Source: Lachnospiraceae bacterium (lineage in GTDB: Bacteria; Bacillota; Clostridia; Lachnospirales; Lachnospiraceae). Taken from it: a stretch of 64,000 nucleotides of DNA. Made by a program: the position numbers and the translations under genes. Shown here in pieces: positions 19,928-29,313 of the stretch. Positions within the stretch are counted from its first letter, which is position 1. The number at the start of each line of letters is the position of its first letter. The notes below the pieces were generated by a model, which ran no database searches, was not told the DNA's origin, and worked only from the letters and a program-made list of their open reading frames with translations. The stretch covers positions 17,974-81,973 of the forward strand of contig JAFUVF010000039.1 in the NCBI GenBank assembly GCA_017483735.1, given 5' to 3'.

Positions 19928-21164
19928 TAAATACAAAAGAAAAACGGAGCTTCTGGTACCGGCGGGAGATCTATCGGTGCTTAGAACTGCAGTCGTATAT
20001 GGTGCAGATGCGGTTTATATAGGCGGAGAAGCCTTTGGTCTGAGAGCCAAGGCAAAGAATTTTACTCTCGATGAAATGGAGGAGGGACTCAAATTCGCCC
20101 ACGAAAGGGGAGTAAAGGTCTATGTTACCGCCAATATATTTGCGCATGATTACGACCTTGATGCCGCAGAAAAATATTTTGAAGAGCTTAGGGATTTAAG
20201 TCCGGAACGTCCGGATGCCTTGATAATATCCGACCCGGGGATGTTTCAGCTGGCAAAGAGTGTCTGGGAGGATGCAGAGCTTCATATCTCCACACAGGCA
20301 AACAATACAAATTATATGACTTATCTCTTCTGGTGGAATCAGGGCGCAAAGCGAGTGGTATCCGCAAGGGAGCTTTCACTTTCGGAGCTTAAGGACATAC
20401 GGGCGCATATACCTGACGAGATGGAGATAGAAAGCTTCATACACGGTGCAATGTGCATATCATATTCGGGAAGATGCCTTTTGTCCAATTATTTTACGGG
20501 GCGGGATGCGAACAGAGGCGCCTGCACACATCCCTGCAGATGGAAATATGCGGTAATGGAGGAGACGAGACCCGGAGAATACCTTCCCCTAGAGGAGAAT
20601 GAGCGTGGAACCTTCATTTTCAACTCAAAGGATTTATGCATGATAGAGCATATCCCGGAGCTTATGGACGCAGGGATAGACAGCTTCAAGATAGAGGGGC
20701 GGATGAAAACTGCGCTGTACGCCGCAACCGTGGCGAGAACCTACAGAAAAGCCATTGATGATTACATCGAAGCGCCGGAGAAGTACCGGAAGAATATGGA
20801 ATGGTACAAGGCGGAAATAGGCAAATGCACCTACAGGAAATTTTCAACAGGCTTTTATTTCGGAAAGCCCGACGAAAATTCCCAGATTTATGATGAAAGC
20901 ACCTATGTCTCGGAGGCTGTGTATTTAGGAACCATTGAGGCTGTGGATGAAAAAAGCGGGCTTTCATGCTTCGAACAGAAGAATAAATTCTCGGTGGGAG
21001 ATATGATACAGATAATGAAGCCCGACGGCAGGGATATATCCGTCAGAGTGGAAAAGATGTATGACGAGGATATGAATGCGATAGACAATTGCCCCCATCC
21101 GAAGAAAAGAATCTGGATACAGCTTACGGAAATGCCGGAAGTTTACGATATATTGAGAGTATGA
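19914..21164 (+). CDS. U32 family peptidase homologue, tRNA ho5U34 hydroxylation protein (TrhP-like)
   Basis: The 416-residue protein has the U32 features ELLVPAGDLSVLRTAVVYGADAVYIGG, IHGAMCISYSGRCLLSN and RGACTHPCRW, the last holding family cysteines. In E. coli and Bacillus, TrhP/YrrN-O proteins use prephenate to form ho5U34 on tRNA. GTG at 19914 overlaps trmR, and the two genes together provide both steps to mo5U34. Bacillus has two U32 genes here (yrrN, yrrO), whereas this window shows only one. Confidence 0.85.
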   Translation: MSEYSKYKRKTELLVPAGDLSVLRTAVVYGADAVYIGGEAFGLRAKAKNFTLDEMEEGLKFAHERGVKVYVTANIFAHDYDLDAAEKYFEELRDLSPERPDALIISDPGMFQLAKSVWEDAELHISTQANNTNYMTYLFWWNQGAKRVVSARELSLSELKDIRAHIPDEMEIESFIHGAMCISYSGRCLLSNYFTGRDANRGACTHPCRWKYAVMEETRPGEYLPLEENERGTFIFNSKDLCMIEHIPELMDAGIDSFKIEGRMKTALYAATVARTYRKAIDDYIEAPEKYRKNMEWYKAEIGKCTYRKFSTGFYFGKPDENSQIYDESTYVSEAVYLGTIEAVDEKSGLSCFEQKNKFSVGDMIQIMKPDGRDISVRVEKMYDEDMNAIDNCPHPKKRIWIQLTEMPEVYDILRV

Positions 21165-21186
21165 AAAGGAGCAAAAAGGAGAAAAG

Positions 21187-23298
21187 ATGAGCGAGATAAT
21201 AAATGTCGAGGAGATTTTTGCAAGCAAGGTTTTCACTCTTGCAAAGATGAAGGAGCGCCTTCCCAAGAGCACCTTCAAGGAGCTTAAAAAGGTAATGGAT
21301 CAGGGCGGTGAGCTTTCCCTTGCGGCGGCTGATGTCATTGCAAAGGCTATGAAGGATTGGGCTGTGGAGAACGGAGCAACCCACTATACACACTGGTTCC
21401 AGCCACTTACCGGAATAACTGCGGAAAAGCATGATGCCTTTGTCACGCATCCCGATGAGGAGGGAAGAATGCTGATGGAATTTTCGGGAAAGGAGCTCAT
21501 AAAGGGCGAGCCCGATGCCTCATCATTCCCGTCGGGAGGTCTGCGCGCCACCTTTGAGGCGAGAGGCTATACCGTGTGGGATATTACATCTCCGGCGTTT
21601 TTGAAGGAGGATGCGACGGGGGTTATTCTCTGTATTCCGACATCCTTCTGCTCATACAGGGGAGAGGCTCTGGACAAAAAGACCCCGCTTCTTCGCTCCA
21701 TGGAGGCTATTTCCGAGCAGTCACTAAGGATAGTCAGACTTTTCGGAAATACGGAGGCAAAGAAGGTTATAGCGAGCGTTGGTCCCGAGCAGGAGTATTT
21801 CCTTGTGGACAGGGAAAAATATTTAAAGAGAGAGGATCTCATCTTTGCGGGACGGACTCTTTTCGGAGCTCCAGCACCGAAGGGACAGGAGCTGGAGGAT
21901 CACTATTTCGGAACCATAAGAGAGCGGATAGGCTCCTTTATGAAGGATCTTAATATTGAGCTTTGGAAGCTCGGAGTTACCGCAAAGACACAGCATAATG
22001 AGGTGGCTCCCGCACAGCATGAGCTTGCACCGATATATGAGACTGCAAATATCGCAGTAGACCACAACCAGTTGGTTATGGAGACAATGAAAAAGGTGGC
22101 AAACCGTCACGGTATGCAATGCCTTCTCCATGAAAAGCCATTTGCCGGAGTAAACGGCTCCGGAAAGCATGACAATTGGTCTCTGGGAACGGACAACGGA
22201 GTAAACCTTCTTGACCCGGGGGATACGCCAAATGAGAATATACAGTTTCTTCTGGTGCTTGCCTGCATACTTAAGGCGGTGGATACACATGCGGATTTAC
22301 TCAGACAGAGCGCATCGGATGTGGGAAATGACCACAGGCTAGGAGCAAATGAGGCTCCGCCCGCCATCATATCGGTGTTTTTGGGAGAGCAGCTGGAGGA
22401 TGTGGTAAGACAGCTTGTGGAGACGGGTATGGCGGATCACTCCAATCAGGGAGGAAAGCTTGAAACCGGAGTATCCACTCTTCCGGATATAGACAAGGAT
22501 GCCACGGACAGAAACAGAACCTCGCCCTTTGCATTTACCGGCAACAAATTTGAGTTCAGAATGGTGGGAAGCGCAGATTCCATAGCTGACCCCAATACCA
22601 CCCTGAATGCAATAGTTGCGGAGGCATTCTGTGAGGCTGCGGATGAGCTTGAAAAAGCGGAAGATTTCGACATTGCGGTGCATGACCTCATAAAGAAATA
22701 CCTGACGGAGCACCAGAGAATAGTATTTAACGGAAACGGATATTCGGATGAATGGGTTTTGGAGGCAAAGAGAAGAGGACTGCCCAATATACGTTCCATG
22801 GTGGAGGCATCCTGTGCGCTTACCACGGAGAAATCAATAAAGCTCTTTGAAAAATTCCATATCTTCACAAAGGCGGAGCTGGAGTCCAGAGAGGAGATAC
22901 TCTACGAAACCTATTCAAAGTCCATAAACATAGAAGCCCTTACCATGATTGACATGGCAAAGAAGCAGATACTTCCGGCAGTCATCGGCTATACAAAGAA
23001 GCTTGCGGATACCGTGATAGCTGTCAAGGAAGCCGGTGCAGACAGCACAGTGCAGGCGGAGCTTTTGAAGGAGATTTCGGATAAGCTCGCCGAGGCAAAG
23101 AGAGCGCTTACCGCACTGGAGGAAAAGACCGCAAAGGCAGGAACAATAGCCGATGAAAAAGAAAAGGCGTTCTTCTGTAAGGATGAGGTGTTTACGGCAA
23201 TGACGGCGCTACGGACTCCCGTGGACGAGCTCGAGATGCTGGTTGATAAGAAGGTATGGCCCATTCCCACATACGGGGACCTTATATTCGAAGTATAA
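21187..23298 (+). CDS. glnN: Glutamine synthetase type III
   Basis: The 703-residue enzyme makes glutamine from glutamate, ammonia and ATP. Its length and N-terminus (ATHYTHWFQPLTGITAEKHDAF) are those of the large GSIII family and not of the 440-470 residue GSI. Catalytic motifs include GPEQEYFLVD, KTQHNEVAPAQHELAP, GVNGSGKHDNWS and NRTSPFAFTGNKFEFR. GGAG sites lie upstream of the ATG. No adjacent ammonium transporter or PII gene is visible. Confidence 0.96.
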   Translation: MSEIINVEEIFASKVFTLAKMKERLPKSTFKELKKVMDQGGELSLAAADVIAKAMKDWAVENGATHYTHWFQPLTGITAEKHDAFVTHPDEEGRMLMEFSGKELIKGEPDASSFPSGGLRATFEARGYTVWDITSPAFLKEDATGVILCIPTSFCSYRGEALDKKTPLLRSMEAISEQSLRIVRLFGNTEAKKVIASVGPEQEYFLVDREKYLKREDLIFAGRTLFGAPAPKGQELEDHYFGTIRERIGSFMKDLNIELWKLGVTAKTQHNEVAPAQHELAPIYETANIAVDHNQLVMETMKKVANRHGMQCLLHEKPFAGVNGSGKHDNWSLGTDNGVNLLDPGDTPNENIQFLLVLACILKAVDTHADLLRQSASDVGNDHRLGANEAPPAIISVFLGEQLEDVVRQLVETGMADHSNQGGKLETGVSTLPDIDKDATDRNRTSPFAFTGNKFEFRMVGSADSIADPNTTLNAIVAEAFCEAADELEKAEDFDIAVHDLIKKYLTEHQRIVFNGNGYSDEWVLEAKRRGLPNIRSMVEASCALTTEKSIKLFEKFHIFTKAELESREEILYETYSKSINIEALTMIDMAKKQILPAVIGYTKKLADTVIAVKEAGADSTVQAELLKEISDKLAEAKRALTALEEKTAKAGTIADEKEKAFFCKDEVFTAMTALRTPVDELEMLVDKKVWPIPTYGDLIFEV

Positions 23299-23300
23299 AA

Positions 23301-24992
23301 ATGTTCAGCGAAAGCATAAGTCTGGGAAAAGAATATCGTATAAGAATATGGAAGCTCATTCTCTTTGGGCTTCTGTTTCTTGTTATCGCAAAAAATGTCT
23401 TCGTGGGCGCAGATATGGATGAGGGCTACGCCATTGCGGCAGCTTACCGCATCGTGCAGGGAGATACGCTGATTCTCAAAATGTGGGAGCCCCATCAGAC
23501 CTCCGCAATATTTACGGCAGTCTTTATAAAAATATTTACCATTTTTACGGGGGGAGCTCTCACATATTTAAATCTCTGCCTCAGGGCAGTTTATTTCGTG
23601 ATACAGGCGTTGACTTCATATGCTTTTTATAAAACGCTTTTAAAAGTCTTTGGCAGGCTTGACAATGAATTTGCGATACTTTTGTCCGCCCTGTTCTTTG
23701 TCACGTCACCGAAAAATATATACATTCCCGAATATTCCAATCTGCATATCTGGTTTTTGACAGGGCTTGTACTATGTCTTTTAAACTATTACGAGGAGCT
23801 TTCATCTGGAAATAAAAGCTATAGATATGTTTTTGCTGCAGGCGTGTTTCTGACCTTTGATGTGCTTGCATATCCTGATATGGCGTTTTTGTATCCGGTG
23901 TGTCTTGCAGTTTTTTTTATAAACAGAAAACAGGAAAAGGCAGGCTTTCTTTCCGAAGCGGCAGCCTTTACGATTCCCTGTGTGCTCGGGGCAGGATTGT
24001 TTTTCTTATACATAGGCATGCATATGTCATATGATGATGCGGTATATGCCATAGGTCACATACTTAATGAGGAGTCCCACAATCAGGGGATCACGGAAAA
24101 GCTTTCGGATTGGGGATTGAGCTTTGCAAAGGAGATAGGGATAATTCTTGCAACGATTTTACTTTCTGTGCTTATTTCAAGGTATATTAAAAAAAGCAGC
24201 CTTATATTTAATTTAATAATATTAAATTGCATTTTTCAGGCGCTTTATTATGTCTTTGGAAAGGGGAACTGCCAGTTCCCTCTGCTGATATATGCAGTAC
24301 CGGCATTCCTCGGCATATATTTTTCGGAAAAACGGATATGTAAGCAGCTCATTGCGATCGTAATAGTGAATTTCATATTGGTAATGCTTTTGTCAAACTG
24401 GGAACCGGCGCTTTTGAATGCATATTTTGTGCCGGGAACGATTCTGGGATATGCGGCAATACAGAATTTTTATGTCTCGGAGGGCTGGCAGAGGGACGAG
24501 AGACTGGGAAACATTTCTTTGTTTGTGATGCTCATTACAGTCGCCTTCGGGCATGTGTTTCTGCTTTTGGGCGGAGCCAGCGACCACAACACACTGCTTG
24601 ATGTAGGGGGAATTTATAAGAGCGGCTTCAGAAAAGGAATATTATCAGATTATATGAGCGCATACAGGTACAACAGCAATGCCGAGATATGGAAAGAAGC
24701 GGTGCCGGAGGGCTGCAATGTGTTCTATGTCGGTGCATCGCAATTCTATGTGATGTTTGGAGACAATGTGCAGGCATCTCCAAACACCATATGCTCCTAT
24801 GCCTATGCGCCCTCAATGACGGATTACTGGAGGGAAAATCCCGAAAGACTCCCCGATATTGTGGTTGTGGAAACGGAATACGGGGATTTGAGAGACCACT
24901 CCGAGGACACATATGTATATAAGTGGATAACCGGGGATTTCGGAGCTGCATCCTATGAGGACTACCCATTTATAAGGGTTTACAGGCGGTAA
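23301..24992 (+). CDS. Polytopic membrane protein, GT-C-like, function unknown
   Basis: The 563-residue product has about ten or eleven hydrophobic segments. The first extracytoplasmic loop contains FVGADMDEGYAIAAAYRIVQGD, an acidic motif placed as in GT39/ArnT-like glycosyltransferases. The last 120 residues are hydrophilic (CNVFYVGASQFYVMFGDNV). The ATG at 23301 is 2 bases after the glnN stop, and the gene abuts the next membrane-protein gene without a gap. Donor and acceptor cannot be deduced. Confidence 0.6.
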   Translation: MFSESISLGKEYRIRIWKLILFGLLFLVIAKNVFVGADMDEGYAIAAAYRIVQGDTLILKMWEPHQTSAIFTAVFIKIFTIFTGGALTYLNLCLRAVYFVIQALTSYAFYKTLLKVFGRLDNEFAILLSALFFVTSPKNIYIPEYSNLHIWFLTGLVLCLLNYYEELSSGNKSYRYVFAAGVFLTFDVLAYPDMAFLYPVCLAVFFINRKQEKAGFLSEAAAFTIPCVLGAGLFFLYIGMHMSYDDAVYAIGHILNEESHNQGITEKLSDWGLSFAKEIGIILATILLSVLISRYIKKSSLIFNLIILNCIFQALYYVFGKGNCQFPLLIYAVPAFLGIYFSEKRICKQLIAIVIVNFILVMLLSNWEPALLNAYFVPGTILGYAAIQNFYVSEGWQRDERLGNISLFVMLITVAFGHVFLLLGGASDHNTLLDVGGIYKSGFRKGILSDYMSAYRYNSNAEIWKEAVPEGCNVFYVGASQFYVMFGDNVQASPNTICSYAYAPSMTDYWRENPERLPDIVVVETEYGDLRDHSEDTYVYKWITGDFGAASYEDYPFIRVYRR

Positions 24993-26654
24993 ATGATTAT
25001 GAAAGACTATAGAATATCCGTATTGATAAAACAGAAAAATCTGGTCATAAGCAGTGTGATAACGGCACTGCTTATAGGCTTCTTCTTTGTGTTCGGAGCG
25101 GCGTGCAAAAAGAGCGGAATGTACTTTGAAACGACACCGATAATGATAATGTGTGGATTCTTATTGTCAGCCATACTCTTTTTTGCGGTAATGTATGCAT
25201 ATTTTTTCCTGCGAAGGCTGAATATAAAATATGCTTCCGCAAGCAGGGAGCGGAAACCGCTGGCGGTAAAGTACCGCATTATAATATTTCTTATAATGTT
25301 CCTCGCATGGGTGCCGTACCTTCTGGCGATATATCCCGGTGCCTTTACCTATGACGTGACAAATCAGTTCATACAGCATTTTTACGGCGAGTCATACAGC
25401 AATCATCATCCGCTTGTATATACAATATATTTGACGGATATGATAAAACTGGGATACAAGCTTACAGGAGATTTCAATATAGGGATCCTTTTTTTGAACC
25501 TGAGTAATATGCTTCTCGGCTCGGCGCTTTTTACGGCGGTTATGAGCTATATATACCGCAAGGGAGTATGCAGGGCAATATTCTATGCAGGTGTCATCTA
25601 TTATGCATTTTTCCCGACGATAGCAATCTTTTCAAACTGCGCTGCGAAGGACGTGTTCTTTAGCTACGAAATAATTCTCTTTGTGTATTTGTATATGAGA
25701 ACTGCGGATGCATATGATGTAGATATAAAGGGGAGAAGGACGATTCTTTTGGATGTTGCGATGGCTGTGACAACGATGCTTATGCTGCTTGGAAGAAAGA
25801 ATGCAATCTATGCCTTTGTACTCTTTGTTCCGGTTCAGCTTTTGTTGATGAAAAAGAATCGGATACACAGACTGGTTGTGCTTCTTATTGGCTTTGCGGG
25901 GTTTGTCGCCGGAACAGTGATACTCAATGCGATATATGAGCCGGAACCGGACTATACTTCTGAGAAGCTGAGTGTTCCCATTCAGCAGATTGCAAGAGTC
26001 TATGTGCTTCATGGAGAGGATGAGATATTTGACGAGGAACAGAAGCTCCTTCTTGACAGTGTATACTTGAACAATTTCGGCGCATATTGCGGGATTAATG
26101 CGGACGTAGTCAAGTCGGGAATAATAGATGGGGAGATGGACAGGCGCCTTCCTGATTTTATGAAGGATATATGGCTTGATATCGGACTTAAATACCCGAC
26201 GGAGTACATAAATGCCTTTATATTAAATATTTATCAGGCGTTCTACCCCTTTACGGACATTACCGGATATCAGGTATCGGGACAGGATATGCCCGGAAGT
26301 TCCACCTGCTATTTCCAATATGAAGTAAATTCGCCGGGAGAATTTGACGGAAAACTTCCGATAATTTATGATTTTGCGGAAAACATCTCAATACATTGGT
26401 CTTTATATAAAATACCGATAGTGGGTCTGTTGTTTACGGTGGGCTTTCATATGTGGCTGCTTGTGTTTGCAAGCGGATATTCGGGATATGCCGCAAATAA
26501 AAAGGCGCTTTCGGCAAATATGATGATTATATTTTTGATGTTCACGAACTTTCTTGGCCCCTTGGTTTTGGTAAGATATTATCTGGTGCTGTTTTATGCC
26601 TTTCCACTGATGCTGCATGAGCTGAATGCGGTATCCGTGGCAGATGAAGGTTAA
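24993..26654 (+). CDS. Polytopic membrane protein, DUF6020-like
   Basis: The 553-residue product has ten or more hydrophobic segments and the motifs WVPYLLAIYPGAFTYDVTNQ and NHHPLVYTIY. I associate this YPG...D...Q/NHHP pattern with DUF6020-type membrane proteins of Firmicutes, which look like GT-C enzymes. It starts at the stop of the preceding gene (TAAATG), so both are probably co-translated. A terminator follows. Probable role is cell-surface glycan assembly; the family label is from memory. Confidence 0.55.
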   Translation: MIMKDYRISVLIKQKNLVISSVITALLIGFFFVFGAACKKSGMYFETTPIMIMCGFLLSAILFFAVMYAYFFLRRLNIKYASASRERKPLAVKYRIIIFLIMFLAWVPYLLAIYPGAFTYDVTNQFIQHFYGESYSNHHPLVYTIYLTDMIKLGYKLTGDFNIGILFLNLSNMLLGSALFTAVMSYIYRKGVCRAIFYAGVIYYAFFPTIAIFSNCAAKDVFFSYEIILFVYLYMRTADAYDVDIKGRRTILLDVAMAVTTMLMLLGRKNAIYAFVLFVPVQLLLMKKNRIHRLVVLLIGFAGFVAGTVILNAIYEPEPDYTSEKLSVPIQQIARVYVLHGEDEIFDEEQKLLLDSVYLNNFGAYCGINADVVKSGIIDGEMDRRLPDFMKDIWLDIGLKYPTEYINAFILNIYQAFYPFTDITGYQVSGQDMPGSSTCYFQYEVNSPGEFDGKLPIIYDFAENISIHWSLYKIPIVGLLFTVGFHMWLLVFASGYSGYAANKKALSANMMIIFLMFTNFLGPLVLVRYYLVLFYAFPLMLHELNAVSVADEG

Positions 26655-26662
26655 TGTATTTG

Positions 26663-26689
26663 CGTCTCCCGACTCTTTGAGACGTTTTT
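26663..26689 (+). terminator. Rho-independent terminator after the DUF6020-like gene
   Basis: CGTCTC (26663-26668) pairs with GAGACG (26679-26684) across a 10-base loop and is followed by TTTTT (26685-26689), 8 bases after the stop codon. The right arm and T-run overlap a motif shared with the promoter region of the NRPS operon, so the segment may have two roles. Confidence 0.6.
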
Positions 26690-26710
26690 GAACGCTTAAT
26701 CTGTATAATA
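26677..26710 (+). promoter_or_regulatory. Putative promoter region of the LURP-one gene
   Basis: TATAAT at 26704-26709 is preceded, 10 bases upstream, by the 17-base motif TTGAGACGTTTTTGAAC (26677-26693). Almost the same motif at the same distance from a TATAAT lies before the NRPS operon (29159-29191). The motif includes GTT-N4-AAC, a small palindrome. A normal -35 hexamer at 17 bases is not evident. Confidence 0.5.
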
Positions 26711-26743
26711 TAATTAAATGACAAGAGAGGAGACGTGTTTTCA

Positions 26744-27247
26744 ATGAAAAAGCTATTTATGAAACAGAACATCTTATCAAACCTCGACAAGTTCACTGTG
26801 AAGAATGAAGAAGAGGCGGACTGCTATCAGGTGCATGGAGATTACCTCCAGATTGGAGGCAAGAAGCTTCATATCGAGGATATGTCAGGACGTGAGCTTG
26901 CGATGGTGCAGCAGAAGCTTTTGGCATTGATGCCGAAGTTTTTTGTCCTCAAAAATGGGGAGCAGGTGGCAGAGATTAAAAAGAAGATGGCTCTTTTTAA
27001 GGCAAAATATCTCGTAGAAGGTCCGGGCTGGGAGGTCAAGGGCAGCATCTTAGATCACGATTATACAATTATGGATGGGGATCGGGAGGTCGTAAGACTC
27101 CACAAGGCATGGCTGTCTTGGGGAGACAGCTACGAGATTGATATATCCGATGGCACGGATGAAACGCTGGCGCTTGCCGTGGTACTGGCAATCGACTGTG
27201 TGCAGGCGGCTCAGGCTGAGAACAGGGCGGCATCGGAGGACAGATGA
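26744..27247 (+). CDS. LURP-one-related family protein (YxjI-like)
   Basis: The 167-residue protein has the tubby-like beta-barrel pattern of the LURP-one/YxjI family: MKKLFMKQNILSNLDKFTV at the start, then YLVEGPGWEVKGSILDHDYTIMDGD and WLSWGDSYEIDI. The biochemical function is unknown in bacteria. The start at ATG 26744 follows GAGAGGAGA; GTG 26735 lies too close to that site. It heads a group with the DUF819 and dipeptidase genes. Confidence 0.8.
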   Translation: MKKLFMKQNILSNLDKFTVKNEEEADCYQVHGDYLQIGGKKLHIEDMSGRELAMVQQKLLALMPKFFVLKNGEQVAEIKKKMALFKAKYLVEGPGWEVKGSILDHDYTIMDGDREVVRLHKAWLSWGDSYEIDISDGTDETLALAVVLAIDCVQAAQAENRAASEDR

Positions 27248-27251
27248 ACTG

Positions 27252-28460
27252 ATGGCACTTATTTCTGAAAGTAACAACTGGGCTCTTATTTCAATAATGT
27301 TTGCTTCAAGCTTTATAGCCATTTATCTTGAGCAAAAGTATAAATGGGCTGCAAAGATAAGTGGAGCGATTATTACTCTTGTAATAGCGGTATTTCTGAC
27401 CAATCTAAATATCATCCCTTCAAGTGCTGTTGTATTTGATGACATTGTCTGGGGATATGCTGTTCCATTGGCGATACCCCTATTGCTGCTTAACGCAAAT
27501 ATCATAAAAATATGGCGGGAAACCGGAAGGATGCTTGCCATATTTTTGATAGGTGCGGTTGGGACTCTTGCAGGAGCAATTGTTGGGACAATATTACTTT
27601 CAGGGCTTGTAGACGGGCTTCCCGGCGTGGCTGCCATGATGACCGGATCATATATAGGCGGCGGAGTAAACTTTACCGCTGTGGCAGACGCTTTCCATGT
27701 GGATGGAAATCTTATATCAGCAACAACAGTTGCGGATAACCTTAATATGGCTGTATATTTTATGATTCTCCTTGCCATAGCGTCGAGTGTCTGGTTCAGA
27801 AAGCATTTCCCTCATCCGTATATTGATGAGGTGCAGGAGAGCGGAAATAGTGGCGAGGGTGCGACTCTCGCAGCCAAATACTGGGGAAGATCCGATATTT
27901 CCTTAAAAGACATCGCTGCGGCATTTGCCTATGCCGCCATTGTCGTGACATTTGCAAAGCTGATAGGCGGGGTTCTTTCTGAAAATATTCCTCAGACCCA
28001 TGCATTTTTGAAAATGCTGAATACATTCTTCGGAAGTCAGTATGTTTGGATCACAAATATTTCCATGATATTTGCAACAGTTTTTGAGAAGCATGCAAGG
28101 AATATACATGGTGCTAAGGAGGTCGGAACTTGGCTTATCTATCAATTCTATTTCGTAATAGGCGTTCCGGCATCTGTTGCATTGATAATAAGAAATGCAC
28201 CGCTGCTTCTTCTGTTTTGTCTCATAATTGTCGCCTTCAATATGCTGATTAGCTTTGTAATTGGAAAATTGTTCAGATTTAGCCTTGAGGAGATAATCAT
28301 TGCTTCAAATGCCAATATAGGCGGTCCTACTACGGCTGCCGGAATGGCAATTTCTCAGGGATGGAACAAGCTGGTGGGACCAAGTATGCTTGTCGGAACC
28401 TTTGGATATGTTATCGGGACATGGCTCGGTATCATAGTGGGATCTATATTAGGGGCATAA
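27252..28460 (+). CDS. DUF819 family integral membrane protein (YjcL-like)
   Basis: The 402-residue product has ten or so hydrophobic segments and the DUF819 hallmarks MTGSYIGGGVNFTAVADAF, TTVADNLNMAVYF and NANIGGPTTAAGMA. The internal symmetry suggests a transporter of unknown substrate. The longer open frame from 27138 overlaps the previous gene; the ATG at 27252 is preferred, 4 bases after its stop. A D-Ala-D-Ala dipeptidase gene follows 6 bases later, a pairing that might mean uptake or release of a dipeptide or amino acid. Confidence 0.85.
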   Translation: MALISESNNWALISIMFASSFIAIYLEQKYKWAAKISGAIITLVIAVFLTNLNIIPSSAVVFDDIVWGYAVPLAIPLLLLNANIIKIWRETGRMLAIFLIGAVGTLAGAIVGTILLSGLVDGLPGVAAMMTGSYIGGGVNFTAVADAFHVDGNLISATTVADNLNMAVYFMILLAIASSVWFRKHFPHPYIDEVQESGNSGEGATLAAKYWGRSDISLKDIAAAFAYAAIVVTFAKLIGGVLSENIPQTHAFLKMLNTFFGSQYVWITNISMIFATVFEKHARNIHGAKEVGTWLIYQFYFVIGVPASVALIIRNAPLLLLFCLIIVAFNMLISFVIGKLFRFSLEEIIIASNANIGGPTTAAGMAISQGWNKLVGPSMLVGTFGYVIGTWLGIIVGSILGA

Positions 28461-28466
28461 GATAAA

Positions 28467-29108
28467 ATGGATGATCACAAGAATTATGCTGTTTCCAGGG
28501 AACGCACGAATTTCGTTTATATATCTGATGTTGTGCCGGACGTGATTTTGGAAATACGCTATTTTTCAACCTATAACTTTATAGGGGACAGAATTGACGG
28601 CTATGAGCAGCCGGTAGCACTTTTGACAAGAAAAGCAGCCGCTGCGCTTAAAAATGCCAGCGATGAGTTTGTGAATGCGGGTTACAGGATAAAGGTATAC
28701 GATGCCTACAGACCTCAAAGAGCAGTAGAACACTTTGTCAGATGGGCGGAAGATATGAGCGATACCAGAATGAAAGAGATATTCTATCCTGATGTATCAA
28801 AGAAGGATCTTTTTGCTCTTGGATTTATTGCCGGGCATTCAGGGCATAGTCGGGGCAGTACCGTAGATTTAACACTTTATGATATGTCAAAAGGATGCGA
28901 CGTGGATATGGGTGGTTATTTTGACTTTTTTGGCGAGATCAGTCACAGCGACTATGGAGAAATCTCAAAGGAGCAGCAGAAAAACCGGAGACTGCTTAAA
29001 GAAATCATGATGAGGAATGGTTTTCTCCCGCTTAAAGAAGAGTGGTGGCATTTTACATTGAAGGAGGAACCTTATCCTGATACGTACTTTGATTTTCCCG
29101 TAGGGTAA
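28467..29108 (+). CDS. D-alanyl-D-alanine dipeptidase (VanX/DdpX type, M15D)
   Basis: The 213-residue zinc enzyme would cleave D-Ala-D-Ala. Zinc ligands are in GHSGHSRGSTVDLTL (His and Asp) and in EEWWHFTL (catalytic Glu and last His). The Arg-containing motif VYDAYRPQRAVEHF is also present. There is no signal peptide, so it is cytoplasmic. It may serve cell-wall recycling rather than glycopeptide resistance, because no vanH or vanA is nearby. Its 3' end (LKEEPYPDTYFDFP) is echoed by a remnant at 43911-43952, beyond the NRPS operon. Confidence 0.92.
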   Translation: MDDHKNYAVSRERTNFVYISDVVPDVILEIRYFSTYNFIGDRIDGYEQPVALLTRKAAAALKNASDEFVNAGYRIKVYDAYRPQRAVEHFVRWAEDMSDTRMKEIFYPDVSKKDLFALGFIAGHSGHSRGSTVDLTLYDMSKGCDVDMGGYFDFFGEISHSDYGEISKEQQKNRRLLKEIMMRNGFLPLKEEWWHFTLKEEPYPDTYFDFPVG

Positions 29109-29158
29109 TTTGCAGAACCCATTCATATGAAAGTGCAGACATGAGATGAAAAAGTGAT

Positions 29159-29192
29159 TTGAGACGTTTATGAACTTTCGTTGAGTATAATA
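29159..29192 (+). promoter_or_regulatory. Putative promoter region of the NRPS operon
   Basis: TATAAT at 29186-29191 lies 10 bases downstream of TTGAGACGTTTATGAAC (29159-29175). That motif is 16/17 identical to the one upstream of the LURP-one gene and at the same spacing. No terminator-like stem accompanies this copy, which favours a regulatory or sigma-specific role. The first operon gene starts 122 bases further on. Confidence 0.5.
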
Positions 29193-29313
29193 AATAATAA
29201 GCATGTATTTAGAGGTGTGTCGAAAAACGGATTAGTAACTTTGAAGAGTGGAACCGGCAAAGATTTTGATTACAAAAATGATCATAAGCAAAGGAGAAAG
29301 GAGTAGACAGGTA

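Noticed and set aside
28467..29108. Vancomycin-resistance cluster
   Set aside because: The VanX-type dipeptidase has no vanH, vanA or vanRS neighbours, so a recycling role is more likely.
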